Origin: Collinsella aerofaciens
GTDB taxonomy: Bacteria; Actinomycetota; Coriobacteriia; Coriobacteriales; Coriobacteriaceae
Assembly (NCBI RefSeq): GCF_015670795.1
Contig: NZ_JADPCJ010000008.1
Coordinates: 1 to 64,000 of the forward strand
Direction: 5' to 3'
DNA: 64,000 bases
Under the pieces are notes generated by a model, which did no database searches, was not told the origin of the DNA, and saw nothing but the letters and a program-made list of their open reading frames with translations. A program made the position numbers and the translations under genes. Numbering within the stretch: the first letter of the stretch is position 1; each line of letters begins with the position of its first letter. This document shows, in pieces, positions 10,485 through 18,722 of the stretch.

Positions 10485-11291
10485 CTACTCCTCCTCGAGG
10501 GCAGCGATAACCTCGTCGGTCATGTCCATGGTGCTGTAAACATCCTGGACGTCGTCGAGCTCCTCAAGACGGTCGATGAGGCGCTGAACCTTCTTGGCGT
10601 CGGCGCCGGAGACCTCGGTCGGGGTGGTCGGGACCATGGTGGTCTCGGAGCCCTTGACCTGGACGCCCTGCTCCTCGAGCGCCTTGGAGACAGCCATGAC
10701 CTCGTTGGCAGTAGTCCAGACGATCCACTCCTCGCCGGCATCCTCGTAGTCCTCGCCACCGGCCTCGGCGATGGCCATCATGAACTCATCCTCGTCACCG
10801 GCAGCACCGTTGGCGATCATGGTCTCCTTCTTGGCGTTCTCGTCCAGGATCTCCTTGGCGACGACGATCTGGCCCTTGCGCTCAAACTGGAAGGCGACGG
10901 AGCCGGAGGTGCCCAGGTTGCCACCAGCGTGGGAGAAGGCGGAACGGACATCAGCGGCGGTACGGTTGCGGTTGTCGGTCAGGCAGTCGACGTAGACGGC
11001 GACACCGGCGGGACCGTAGCCCTCGTACACGATGTTCTCGTAGACGGCGGCATCGGCACCCGAACCAAAAGCCTTGTCGATAGCGGACTTGATCTTGTCC
11101 TTAGGCATGGACTGAGCCTTGGCCTTGGCAACGGCAGCGGCGAGGCTGGCGTTGTTCTCGGGCAGCGGGTCACCGCCGAGACGGGCAGCAACGGTGATGT
11201 TGCGGCTGAGCTTGGAGAAGAGGGCGGAACGCTTGGCGTCCTGCGCGCCCTTACGATGCTTGGTTGTGGCCCACTTAGAGTGTCCGGACAT
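10485..11291 (-). CDS. YebC/PmpR family protein
   Basis: A 268-aa member of the YebC/PmpR family, starting MSGHSKWATTKHRKGAQDAKR as the family does, with YEGYGPAGVAVYVDCLTDNRNRT in the middle. It is slightly longer than the usual 240-250 residues, mostly through an acidic C-terminus. Family members were described as DNA-binding regulators; more recent work links them to relieving ribosome stalling, for instance at polyproline. GGAGACACGT precedes the ATG. Apparently monocistronic. Confidence 0.95.
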   Translation of the reverse strand: MSGHSKWATTKHRKGAQDAKRSALFSKLSRNITVAARLGGDPLPENNASLAAAVAKAKAQSMPKDKIKSAIDKAFGSGADAAVYENIVYEGYGPAGVAVYVDCLTDNRNRTAADVRSAFSHAGGNLGTSGSVAFQFERKGQIVVAKEILDENAKKETMIANGAAGDEDEFMMAIAEAGGEDYEDAGEEWIVWTTANEVMAVSKALEEQGVQVKGSETTMVPTTPTEVSGADAKKVQRLIDRLEELDDVQDVYSTMDMTDEVIAALEEE

Positions 11292-11423
11292 ACGTGTCTC
11301 CTATCGGTTTCGACCTAAAGCCCAGCGCAGATGCTCGGGCAATATAAACAAACGTCGTTATGATATACCTACTGGCCTGCGAGATAAACCCCAAAATGAA
11401 GGCGTCGTGATGATGTCCCCTTT

Positions 11424-11455
11424 GGTGCAAAGAAACCTGACCCTCAATGCACCAA
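11424..11455 (-). terminator. Possible terminator of the polytopic membrane protein gene
   Basis: CTTGGTGCA and TGCACCAAAG flank an 18-base loop directly after the stop codon at 11457. The spacing and CCAAAGGGG tail resemble the dispersed hairpin repeats elsewhere in the window. Weak U tract, so uncertain. Confidence 0.35.
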
Positions 11456-11456
11456 G

Positions 11457-13640
11457 TTAGAACCAGAAGAAGTCGCTGCGGGTGACGGTGGCGCCGATGG
11501 CGAAGGGCATGCAGGCGATGACCGGATACAGGTAGCGCATGTAAGTCGAGCCGTTGCACGGGCCAATCAGGCACACAGCGAGCACGCCCAACAGCGGCAC
11601 CCAGATCGCCAGCGCACGCCATGAATGACGACGCAGCAAGTAGACCACCACGGCGATCATGATCCACACATAGGTGGCCGAGCTCATGGTGAGCGAGATA
11701 AAGGGAACACGCTGCACCGCCACACGGTACAAATTGATCAGGTGGTCGCACCAGCGCACCACGTTGCTGTCAACCGGATGGAAGTCGAAGTACTTGAGGT
11801 TGTCGGGACGCGCCATGATCTCGGCACTACGCGCCGTGCTGTAGACCCAGGCATCGCGCGCGCTCGGATAAAAATAACCATAGTAGTTATTGATAAGCGC
11901 CGAAATATAGCACTCGGGATCCTTCTTAAACATCTGAGCCCATACCTCAAAATAGGCATCGATGTCCTCCTGCGAGGCGTACTCGTTAAAGCAGTTCTTG
12001 ACGGCATCGGACTTGTCGGGGTTGTAGCGGCGGCCCAGGTTCTCGTACTTGAGCACCCGGTCGATCACGGCGCGCTCCTCATCGGTTACCAAACCGTCGC
12101 AGGGCGCCTCCACGATGGTGCCGTCCTCCTTAACCGTAGGGTTGACGCCCGAGTTGAGGCCGTCGTGCTTTTGGACGAAACGAGCCGTCTGTTGGAACGG
12201 AATCGAGAGGATTTCGCGCTTGGAACCAGGCGTGATATCGTGCGCCGGCATAAAGACCTTGGTGAAGTACATATTAGAGGCAAGGCAGAGCGCGAGCACC
12301 GCGAGAACGCCAACCCAGCGGAAACGCGAGATGGCGCCCGAAGGCGCAGCACCAGCCTGCTTGGCTGCACGACGAGCCACATGCACGTCCCATGCGCAAA
12401 ACGTCGCCGCGATTACGCATGCCGCCAGCGGAAACACCAGGCCGCCGTTGCGCAGAAACGTGGAACCCATGGCGCCCAGAGCGAGAAGCAGCCAGTCGTG
12501 GCGCGCAAAGAGCACGGGCCTCTGTTCGCCCGCACGCTCGGCATTGGCATCGCGACGGGGCAGGCCACATGCCACGAGCTTGACGGTCTGTACCAGCAGC
12601 ACCAAGAACGCGTCGGCAAAGAGCACATCTTTGGTGAGCAACGCCGCGTAGTTAGAGAACATCGGCATAAACGCAAAGAACAGCAGGATCGCACCGCGAA
12701 CCGGCAGACTCACGCCCAGTTTGCGCAGCGACGAAATGGAATACGCCATGCAGGCAGCCGTGATGACAAATTGAGCGCAGGTATAGATGATGAGGCCCGC
12801 GTTAGCGCTGTTGAACAGCGAAAGCCCCAGCTGAACGCACGAGCCGATAATGGCCGTGTGCACTACGGGATGATGCCCGTTGAGCAGCACGTTGGGGTTG
12901 AGTAGGCGCAGATAGTCGCTCGTGCCGTTGGGATAGTTGAACCACTGGCGAATCTGCGCACCCGTATCTCCCATAAAAAGGCCGGGCAGCGAAGCGATGA
13001 GCGTGGGCGCCCAGGCGATCATAAGCACCAGGAAGCGCCCGGCAAAGGGATGGACCGAGAGCACGGCGTGAGCCACACGCCATACGCGGCCAAAGTGCGC
13101 TTCCGAAAACGGAATGCGCCGAGAGCTCAGCCAATCTAGACACTCAAAGGCAAGGTAGAAGGCAACGATCGCTAGGAGCATCCAGCCCGCGCCGCCAATC
13201 CAGGCGCAGATGATGCGGGCTTTGTCGCCAAGGACAATCTCGGCCGAGTCGGTGAGATCGTAGCTGCGGCCGAACACCATGCAGATGGCAAAGAACAGCG
13301 ACGGCAGAATGATCGATGGGCGCCAGGTGTCGCCACGGCCAAAGAACACGTAGCGAAACGGCAGCGTGAGCAGGCAGGCAAGCGCAAGCAGCATGACCGC
13401 GTCGGTATGGCCGGCAAACGAGAGGAGCACCTCGTAGCACACGTACAGCATGCCCGAGGCTTTGGGGTCAATCGCCAAGACTGCGTTGCTCGACACCGGG
13501 GCGGGATCGATGGAAAACGCCGTGGTCGCCAACAGCGCGAGCAAAAATGCGATGAGCGTCTGCTTGGCGGGGTAGCGCTTAAACCAGACGATGCGGGCAG
13601 CGTCGCGCGCAGCCGTTGTGGAGAGATCGGAATCCTTCAC
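11457..13640 (-). CDS. Large polytopic membrane protein, DUF6020-like
   Basis: The 727-aa protein has about a dozen hydrophobic segments: a cluster in residues 25-330, several more around 330-450, a soluble extracytoplasmic-looking stretch at about 465-620 (with KDPECYISALINNYYGYFYP), and three final helices. The arrangement recalls membrane glycosyltransferases and the uncharacterised DUF6020 group; the motif NGHHPVVHTAIIGS after LFMGDTGAQIRQW is typical of these. The function is not established; a role in cell-surface glycan assembly is only a guess. Start is GTG at 13640, with AAAGG rather far upstream, so the true start could be internal. Confidence 0.65.
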   Translation of the reverse strand: MKDSDLSTTAARDAARIVWFKRYPAKQTLIAFLLALLATTAFSIDPAPVSSNAVLAIDPKASGMLYVCYEVLLSFAGHTDAVMLLALACLLTLPFRYVFFGRGDTWRPSIILPSLFFAICMVFGRSYDLTDSAEIVLGDKARIICAWIGGAGWMLLAIVAFYLAFECLDWLSSRRIPFSEAHFGRVWRVAHAVLSVHPFAGRFLVLMIAWAPTLIASLPGLFMGDTGAQIRQWFNYPNGTSDYLRLLNPNVLLNGHHPVVHTAIIGSCVQLGLSLFNSANAGLIIYTCAQFVITAACMAYSISSLRKLGVSLPVRGAILLFFAFMPMFSNYAALLTKDVLFADAFLVLLVQTVKLVACGLPRRDANAERAGEQRPVLFARHDWLLLALGAMGSTFLRNGGLVFPLAACVIAATFCAWDVHVARRAAKQAGAAPSGAISRFRWVGVLAVLALCLASNMYFTKVFMPAHDITPGSKREILSIPFQQTARFVQKHDGLNSGVNPTVKEDGTIVEAPCDGLVTDEERAVIDRVLKYENLGRRYNPDKSDAVKNCFNEYASQEDIDAYFEVWAQMFKKDPECYISALINNYYGYFYPSARDAWVYSTARSAEIMARPDNLKYFDFHPVDSNVVRWCDHLINLYRVAVQRVPFISLTMSSATYVWIMIAVVVYLLRRHSWRALAIWVPLLGVLAVCLIGPCNGSTYMRYLYPVIACMPFAIGATVTRSDFFWF

Positions 13641-13661
13641 AGTCCAAAGAGCCTTTCTAGA

Positions 13662-13705
13662 AACCTGCCAAAAAGGGACAGGTTTATTTTAGCAGGTTTT
13701 ATCTG
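13662..13705. repeat. Dispersed hairpin repeat, family C, copy 2 (inverted)
   Basis: Reverse complement of the element at 8789-8832 and 55714-55756, with AACCTGCCAAAA pairing to TTTTAGCAGGTT. It sits 22 bp upstream of the DUF6020-like start codon and 35 bp from a family A hairpin. Confidence 0.75.
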
Positions 13706-13740
13706 GTGAAACGTTACAGTTCTGTCATCGTTGCCCAGCG

Positions 13741-13777
13741 AACCACCACAAAGGTGCCTGTCCCCTTTGTGGTGGTT
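13741..13777 (-). terminator. Dispersed hairpin repeat, family A, copy 1; probable lgt terminator
   Basis: AACCACCACAAAGG and its perfect complement form a 14-bp stem with loop TGCCTGTCC. The same 37 bases recur without change at 55528-55564. It lies 9 bases past the lgt stop codon. Confidence 0.7.
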
Positions 13778-13785
13778 CGTGATGG

Positions 13786-14607
13786 CTAGGCGTCGAGGTA
13801 GATGCGCTGGGGCTGGTTGCGGCGACGAGCAAAGATGATGAGCGCCAGGCCCGCGATCACAAGCGGCAAACTCAGCAGCTGACCCATGGTGATGACGCCA
13901 CCCAGCAGATAGCCCAGCTGCGCATCGGGCACGCGCACAAACTCAATCAAAAAGCGAACGATGCCGTAGCCCATCACAAAGACGCCCATAAACGTGCCTT
14001 GGGGCAGTAGCGGCTTTTTGCGGCTGAGCACCTGCAGAATGCAAAAGAGCACGATGCCCTCAAGAAATGCCTCGTAGAGCTGGGAGGGGTGACGCGGCAT
14101 ATCGCCCGCGGTGCCACCGAAGACCACGCCCCAGGGTAGATCGGTCGGCTTGCCCCACAGCTCTCCGTTCACGAAGTTGGCGCAACGTCCCAGGCACAGC
14201 GCCAGCGGCGCGCCTATGACGGCAAGGTCCGCCAAAGTCCATGCGTCGAGCTTATACATGCGGCACACGAGCACGCCGCCGATGATGCCGCCCACCAGGC
14301 CGCCATGGAAGCTCATGCCGCCTTCATTGGTGGCAAAGATCTCGAGCGGATGCGCCCAGTAGTAGCCGTCGCCGTAAAAGATGACGTAGAACAGGCGCGC
14401 ACCGATAATGAGGCCAAAGACCACGCCGACCACGACACTCGTCAGGTCGTCGACCGTAATGTCAAAACCCCAACGGCGCTGCGTGCGGTACATGACGACC
14501 GCCGTGAGCAGAGCTCCGACCACATAGGCCAAGCCGTACCAGTAGATGGTGATGGGCCCCGCCGAGATGGCGACGGGATCAAGCATATGGTAGAGGTCGT
14601 TGAGCAT
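13786..14607 (-). CDS. lgt: Prolipoprotein diacylglyceryl transferase Lgt
   Basis: The 273-aa integral membrane enzyme transfers diacylglycerol from phosphatidylglycerol to the lipobox cysteine of prelipoproteins. Seven or so hydrophobic segments are visible. The conserved SFHGGLVGG is at residues 99-107 and the Lgt signature GRCANFVNGELWG is at 140-152, including the key Arg. The GGGGGA site 9 bases before the ATG at 14607 selects this start over one 20 codons upstream. A client lipoprotein, the amino-acid-binding protein at 55872, is in this window. Confidence 0.95.
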   Translation of the reverse strand: MLNDLYHMLDPVAISAGPITIYWYGLAYVVGALLTAVVMYRTQRRWGFDITVDDLTSVVVGVVFGLIIGARLFYVIFYGDGYYWAHPLEIFATNEGGMSFHGGLVGGIIGGVLVCRMYKLDAWTLADLAVIGAPLALCLGRCANFVNGELWGKPTDLPWGVVFGGTAGDMPRHPSQLYEAFLEGIVLFCILQVLSRKKPLLPQGTFMGVFVMGYGIVRFLIEFVRVPDAQLGYLLGGVITMGQLLSLPLVIAGLALIIFARRRNQPQRIYLDA

Positions 14608-14716
14608 ATCGGTCCCCCTGCTCCCTACATACAAATGCGGCCGCGGGCCTTGCGCTCGCAGCCGCATATTCGGGCGTGACGTCTATGCGGAGCATATCGC
14701 CCGCAGCTTTCACTTC

Positions 14717-14995
14717 TTAGAACGGCGCATACTCGTCGTACAGGTCATCGGTCTCGCCGGAGGCATTGACCTGCTCGACACGCGTAACGCCGGGCACGTG
14801 CTCCTTGAGGATACGCTCGATGCCCATGGAAAGCGTCAGGGCGCTCATGGGACAACCGGCACAGGCGCCCTGAAGCTCCAGCTTGACGACGCCCTCGTCA
14901 TCAACGCCTATATACTCCATGTCGCCGCCGTCGGCCTGTAGGTTGGGGCGAATCTCTTCAAGAACCTTCTTAAGCAGCTCTTCGTTAACAGCCAC
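14717..14995 (-). CDS. NifU C-terminal domain protein (Fe-S scaffold, Nfu type)
   Basis: A 92-aa stand-alone NifU-like domain with the cluster-binding CAGC (Cys45 and Cys48) inside the conserved LQGACAGCPMS. Such proteins carry an iron-sulfur cluster between two subunits and hand it to target apoproteins. Start is GTG at 14995 behind AAAGGAG. It is 109 bp upstream of lgt with no strong terminator between, so the two may be cotranscribed. The 170 bp upstream hold no gene. Confidence 0.93.
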   Translation of the reverse strand: MAVNEELLKKVLEEIRPNLQADGGDMEYIGVDDEGVVKLELQGACAGCPMSALTLSMGIERILKEHVPGVTRVEQVNASGETDDLYDEYAPF

Positions 14996-15165
14996 AGGGG
15001 CTCCTTTCTCACAATAACGCGGGCGCGCCCGCGGACAGAGCTATGTTACTACAGCCGTGTACCCGCTCACGAGCCGTCCATGCGCGCGGACGCGACTTTC
15101 ACGAGTAGTCAATTTGGGACGGGGCTCTTTTAGCTGCTTTTGCCGCCAGCTGGCGTTGCCACGCG

Positions 15166-15690
15166 CTACTGCCGAGCCCGCCCCTCGGTGCCGATGTGAA
15201 CATCGACGATAACCTGGCGGTAGCTGATGCCACAGGAGTCGAGAATGCGGCGGCTGATACGGCCGTCATCGGTGTCGGCGTACTTGTTGTCCAGGTAGAC
15301 AACCTCGCCCACGCCCACCTGAGCCAAAATCTTGGCGCAGTCATGGCACGGGAACAGCGTGACATAGACCGTGGAACCCTCGAGGTCCTTGAGCGAACCA
15401 CGGTAGTTGAGCACGGCGTTGGCCTCGGCATGGACCACGTAGTTGTGCTTGTCCTGCAGCGGGTCGTCGCTCGTACCCCACGGGAAAAAGTCGTCGTTGA
15501 GCGCCGAGGGTGTACCGTTGTAGCCCACCGAAAGGATGCGGTGGTTGGTGTTGGCGATGCACGCACCCACCTGCGTGTTGGGGTCCTTGCTGCGGCGCTG
15601 CGCGGCGATAGCCACACTCATAAAGAACTCGTCCCAGCTAATGACGTCCAGGCGCTTGCCTGACGAAGTTTGATGAAGATCGTCCGACAT
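15166..15690 (-). CDS. Deoxycytidylate (dCMP) deaminase family protein
   Basis: The 174-aa zinc enzyme should convert dCMP to dUMP for thymidylate synthesis. The catalytic HAEANAV is at residues 87-93 and the second zinc motif PCHDC at 114-118. YNGTPSALNDDFF at 57-69 is the substrate-loop segment characteristic of dCMP deaminases such as ComEB. GGAGGTG before the ATG at 15690 fixes the start; the frame is open 12 codons further. It shares direction with coaX, 84 bp upstream. Confidence 0.92.
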   Translation of the reverse strand: MSDDLHQTSSGKRLDVISWDEFFMSVAIAAQRRSKDPNTQVGACIANTNHRILSVGYNGTPSALNDDFFPWGTSDDPLQDKHNYVVHAEANAVLNYRGSLKDLEGSTVYVTLFPCHDCAKILAQVGVGEVVYLDNKYADTDDGRISRRILDSCGISYRQVIVDVHIGTEGRARQ

Positions 15691-15774
15691 GGCAGACACC
15701 TCCGTAATCGCAATAGTTTGACCCATTGTAGCAGGTGAAAGGTGGGGGCGTTTGTCCCACCGGCGCCCTCACTT

Positions 15775-16626
15775 TTACACGCGGCGGGGCTTTTGGTTGA
15801 TGTGGTAGAGCTCGGCGAGACCCCGCAACGTCAGTGCATCGTCGACCGTCAGGCTATGGCCGACAAGGGCCGCAAGCGCCTCTGCATCGTCGCCGGTAAT
15901 GACGATGGGCACGCTGCCCTCCCCCGCCGCCTTGGTCGCGCGCATCTCGGCAAGCACCATGTCGAGCATACCGTCGATGCGGGCCACCTCGCCCAAGACC
16001 ACGCCCGAGCGCATCGCCTCGCGCGTGTTACGGCCGATGACATGCGTAGGTGCCGAGGGCTCGACCTGCGGCAGGCGCGCCGCAGCGGCCGAGAGCGAGC
16101 GGGCGCCGAGCGCCAGACCCGGCGCGATAACGCCGCCCACAAAGGTACCGCGCGCGTCGATGACCTCAATATTGGTCGTTGTGCCCAGGTCGATCACGAT
16201 GCACGGAGAGCCGTAGACGGCACGGGCCGCCACGGCGTCGGCGATGCGGTCGGGGCCGATCTCGGCCGGGTCGTTGTAGTGGACGGGCATGCCGGTCTTG
16301 AGGCCCGGCCCCACGGTGAGCACGCGCCCCGTGCAGGTACGGGAAAGTGCTGCCTTCCACGGGCGCTCGAGCGCCGGGACCACACAGCTCAGCACGGCCG
16401 CGGCGGGTACGATCACCCCGGGCACACCTGCATCGGCGGCGAGTGCGCCCATGACCTGCACAAGTCGCATGCGCGCTTCGTCGGCCGTAATACGGGTCGG
16501 CGTCGTGATTTCGCACGTCGCTAGCGGACATTCCTGCGCCGCGGCCGAATCCTCGGCAAACAGGCCAAAGCGAATGAACGTGTTACCCACGTCGACCGTC
16601 AATATATATGCGCACCCATTAAGCAT
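15775..16626 (-). CDS. coaX: Type III pantothenate kinase
   Basis: A 283-aa ASKHA-fold kinase catalysing the first step of coenzyme A synthesis. The phosphate-1 loop is DVGNTFIRFG at residues 12-21; the central GPDRIADAVAA and DLGTTTNIEVID segments, followed by GGVIAPGL, are diagnostic of CoaX. AAGGGAG precedes the ATG at 16626. It is divergent from the OPT transporter gene across 192 bp. Confidence 0.95.
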   Translation of the reverse strand: MLNGCAYILTVDVGNTFIRFGLFAEDSAAAQECPLATCEITTPTRITADEARMRLVQVMGALAADAGVPGVIVPAAAVLSCVVPALERPWKAALSRTCTGRVLTVGPGLKTGMPVHYNDPAEIGPDRIADAVAARAVYGSPCIVIDLGTTTNIEVIDARGTFVGGVIAPGLALGARSLSAAAARLPQVEPSAPTHVIGRNTREAMRSGVVLGEVARIDGMLDMVLAEMRATKAAGEGSVPIVITGDDAEALAALVGHSLTVDDALTLRGLAELYHINQKPRRV

Positions 16627-16702
16627 CGTCGGCGCTCCCTTCGTCTGCCCAGCAGTATATCGCCTACCTAAACCAGTCATCCCAAAATGACTAACTTGCG
16701 GC

Positions 16703-16708
16703 TATACT
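16703..16708 (+). promoter_or_regulatory. Candidate -10 element for the OPT transporter gene
   Basis: TATACT lies 110 bases before the start codon, with no convincing -35 box. The GC-rich leader between it and AAAGGAG (16806-16812) contains inverted segments but matches no riboswitch I recognise. Confidence 0.35.
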
Positions 16709-16818
16709 GGTGCGCGGTCGTTTGCGAGCTCACGCGGCGGCCCTTGGTAACCCGACTTCCCGCGCCGTATCCGTAGCGGCGCTTGCGGGGGAAGCGGATA
16801 TACGCAAAGGAGTTCTAT

Positions 16819-18522
16819 ATGAGCAATCCCTCGAACCGCGCCTCGATGCGCGGGCAACTTACGCTGCGCGGCGTCGTCATCGGCGTCCTTGGCTGCGTGA
16901 TCATCACGGCAAGCTCGGCCTATACCGCCCTCAAGATGGGCGCCCTCCCCTGGCCGATCATTTTCGCTGCCGTCATTTCGCTGTTCTTCCTTAAGCTCAT
17001 GGGCAACGCCAGTCTCAACGAGGCCAACGTCACCCACACCATCATGTCCGCGGGCGCCATGGTCGCCGGCGGTCTGGCGTTTACCATCCCGGGCGCCTGG
17101 ATGCTGGGCTATGCCGACCAGATCAGCTGGCTCGACATGTTTATCGTGGCGCTCGCCGGCACCGTCTTGGGCCTTCTGGCGACAGCGCTCATCCACCGTC
17201 ACTTTATCGTGGACGCCGCGCTTGAGTTCCCCACCGGCAACGCCGCAGCTCAGACCCTGCGTGCTACCGAGGCCGGCGGCAAGACCGGCAAGCAGCTCTT
17301 TGGCTCCATGGCCATCGCAGGCATCTACAGCGTGCTTCGCGACGCTCTGGGCGTGGTGCCCAGCATGCTGTGCACGCTCAATATCCCCGGTGTGACCTTT
17401 GCCATCTACAACTCGCCCATGTTGCTGTCCATCGGCTTTTTGGTGGGCTTCGCCCCCGTCGCCTTCTGGTTTGCCGGCGCGCTTCTGGGCAACTTTGGCA
17501 TCATCGTCGGCGGCACCGCTGCCGGTCTGTTCGATGTCGTAACCGCGCAGGGCATCGTCAAGTCCCTGGGCATGGGTCTTATGATGGGCTTTGGCGTCGC
17601 CGTCGTCCTTAAGGACATCCTGCCGCAGGTCGCCGGCATCGTCCGCGGTCTTGCCGCCGACAGCTCCACCGACACCGACGAGCAGTCGCTCATCTCGGGC
17701 TCCCTTAAGATCGACGCCGGCATCATCGGCCTGGGCACCGCAGCCATCGCCGTGATCATCGCCATCGTGCTTGACCTTGGCCCCGTTCCGGCCGTCATCG
17801 TCACGCTGTTCACCTTTGTCACCACCATCATGAGCGCTCAGAGCTGCGGCCAGACGGGCATCGACCCCATGGAGATCTTTGGACTCATCGTCATGCTCAT
17901 CGTGGCGGCCTTTGCACAGATCGCCCAGGTCAAGCTGTTCTTTATCGCCGGCATCGTGGCCGTGGCGTGCGGCCTTGCGGGCGACGTCATGAACGACTTT
18001 AAGGCCGGCGCCGTGCTGGGCACCAACCCGCGTGCACAGTGGGTCGGCCAGGCCATCGGCGGCATCGTGGGTGCCCTGGTCGCTGCCGCCGTCATGGTCG
18101 CGCTCGTCACCGCCTATGGTCCGGACGCCTTTGGTCCCGACAAGAGCTTCGTTGCCGCGCAGGCTAGCGTCGTCGCCACCATGGTCTCGGGCATCCCGAG
18201 CGTACCGTGGTTCGCAGGCGGCTTTATCGCCGGCATCGTCATGTACTGGCTCGGCATTCCGGCCATGATGATCGGCCTGGGCGTGTACCTGCCGTTCTAC
18301 ATGTCACTCACGGCATTCCTGGGCTCCTGCGTCAAGCTCGCCTACGATAAGTGGTCCGCCCACCGCGACGCCACCGCTGGTCTTTCTGACGAGGAGAGGG
18401 CTGCCAAGGATGCCGCCTTCCAGGAACAGGGCCTGGTTGTCGCCAGCGGCCTGCTCGGCGGCGAGTCCATCGTCGGCGTTATCCTGGCGTTTGTCTCCGT
18501 GGGCTTAAGCCTGCTGGGCTAA
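16819..18522 (+). CDS. OPT family oligopeptide/metal-chelate transporter
   Basis: The 567-aa membrane protein has about 14 to 16 hydrophobic segments and belongs to the OPT family, proton-driven importers of oligopeptides or metal-chelates. Characteristic segments are TASSAYTALKMGALPWPI near residues 29-46, EFPTGNAAAQTLRATE in the first third, and GTNPRAQWVGQAIGGIVGA in the second half. Substrate cannot be told. The start at 16819 follows AAAGGAG. A terminator follows the stop, so the gene is probably monocistronic. Confidence 0.92.
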   Translation: MSNPSNRASMRGQLTLRGVVIGVLGCVIITASSAYTALKMGALPWPIIFAAVISLFFLKLMGNASLNEANVTHTIMSAGAMVAGGLAFTIPGAWMLGYADQISWLDMFIVALAGTVLGLLATALIHRHFIVDAALEFPTGNAAAQTLRATEAGGKTGKQLFGSMAIAGIYSVLRDALGVVPSMLCTLNIPGVTFAIYNSPMLLSIGFLVGFAPVAFWFAGALLGNFGIIVGGTAAGLFDVVTAQGIVKSLGMGLMMGFGVAVVLKDILPQVAGIVRGLAADSSTDTDEQSLISGSLKIDAGIIGLGTAAIAVIIAIVLDLGPVPAVIVTLFTFVTTIMSAQSCGQTGIDPMEIFGLIVMLIVAAFAQIAQVKLFFIAGIVAVACGLAGDVMNDFKAGAVLGTNPRAQWVGQAIGGIVGALVAAAVMVALVTAYGPDAFGPDKSFVAAQASVVATMVSGIPSVPWFAGGFIAGIVMYWLGIPAMMIGLGVYLPFYMSLTAFLGSCVKLAYDKWSAHRDATAGLSDEERAAKDAAFQEQGLVVASGLLGGESIVGVILAFVSVGLSLLG

Positions 18523-18563
18523 GCTGAGCAGCTGCTCGACAGCAACCATATTGCCTACGGCTT

Positions 18564-18604
18564 GCCCGGTCGGTAGCTTCTGCGGCTGCTGACCGGGCTT
18601 TTTG
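18564..18604 (+). terminator. Terminator of the OPT transporter gene
   Basis: GCCCGGTC pairs with GACCGGGC across a 19-base loop and is followed by TTTTT. Confidence 0.8.
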
Positions 18605-18619
18605 ATATCGAAACAAAGA

Positions 18620-18656
18620 AAGGCCGGCGCGCTGCGTTTAACAGCGCGCCGGCCTT
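18620..18656 (-). terminator. Terminator of the surface protein gene
   Basis: A 15-bp perfect stem (AAGGCCGGCGCGCTG and complement) with a 7-base loop; read on the minus strand it is followed by TTCTTTG. It lies 66 bases past the stop codon. Confidence 0.8.
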
Positions 18657-18722
18657 ATCGTTTGGCTAACGAGACGGTCCCGTTATGAATTGAAGTTCGT
18701 TGCAGAAACTACGCTCGAAACG

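Noticed and set aside
16681-16818. Riboswitch or T-box in the OPT leader
   Set aside because: The leader is GC-rich and can pair, but lacks the GGTGG T-box sequence and other motifs I know.
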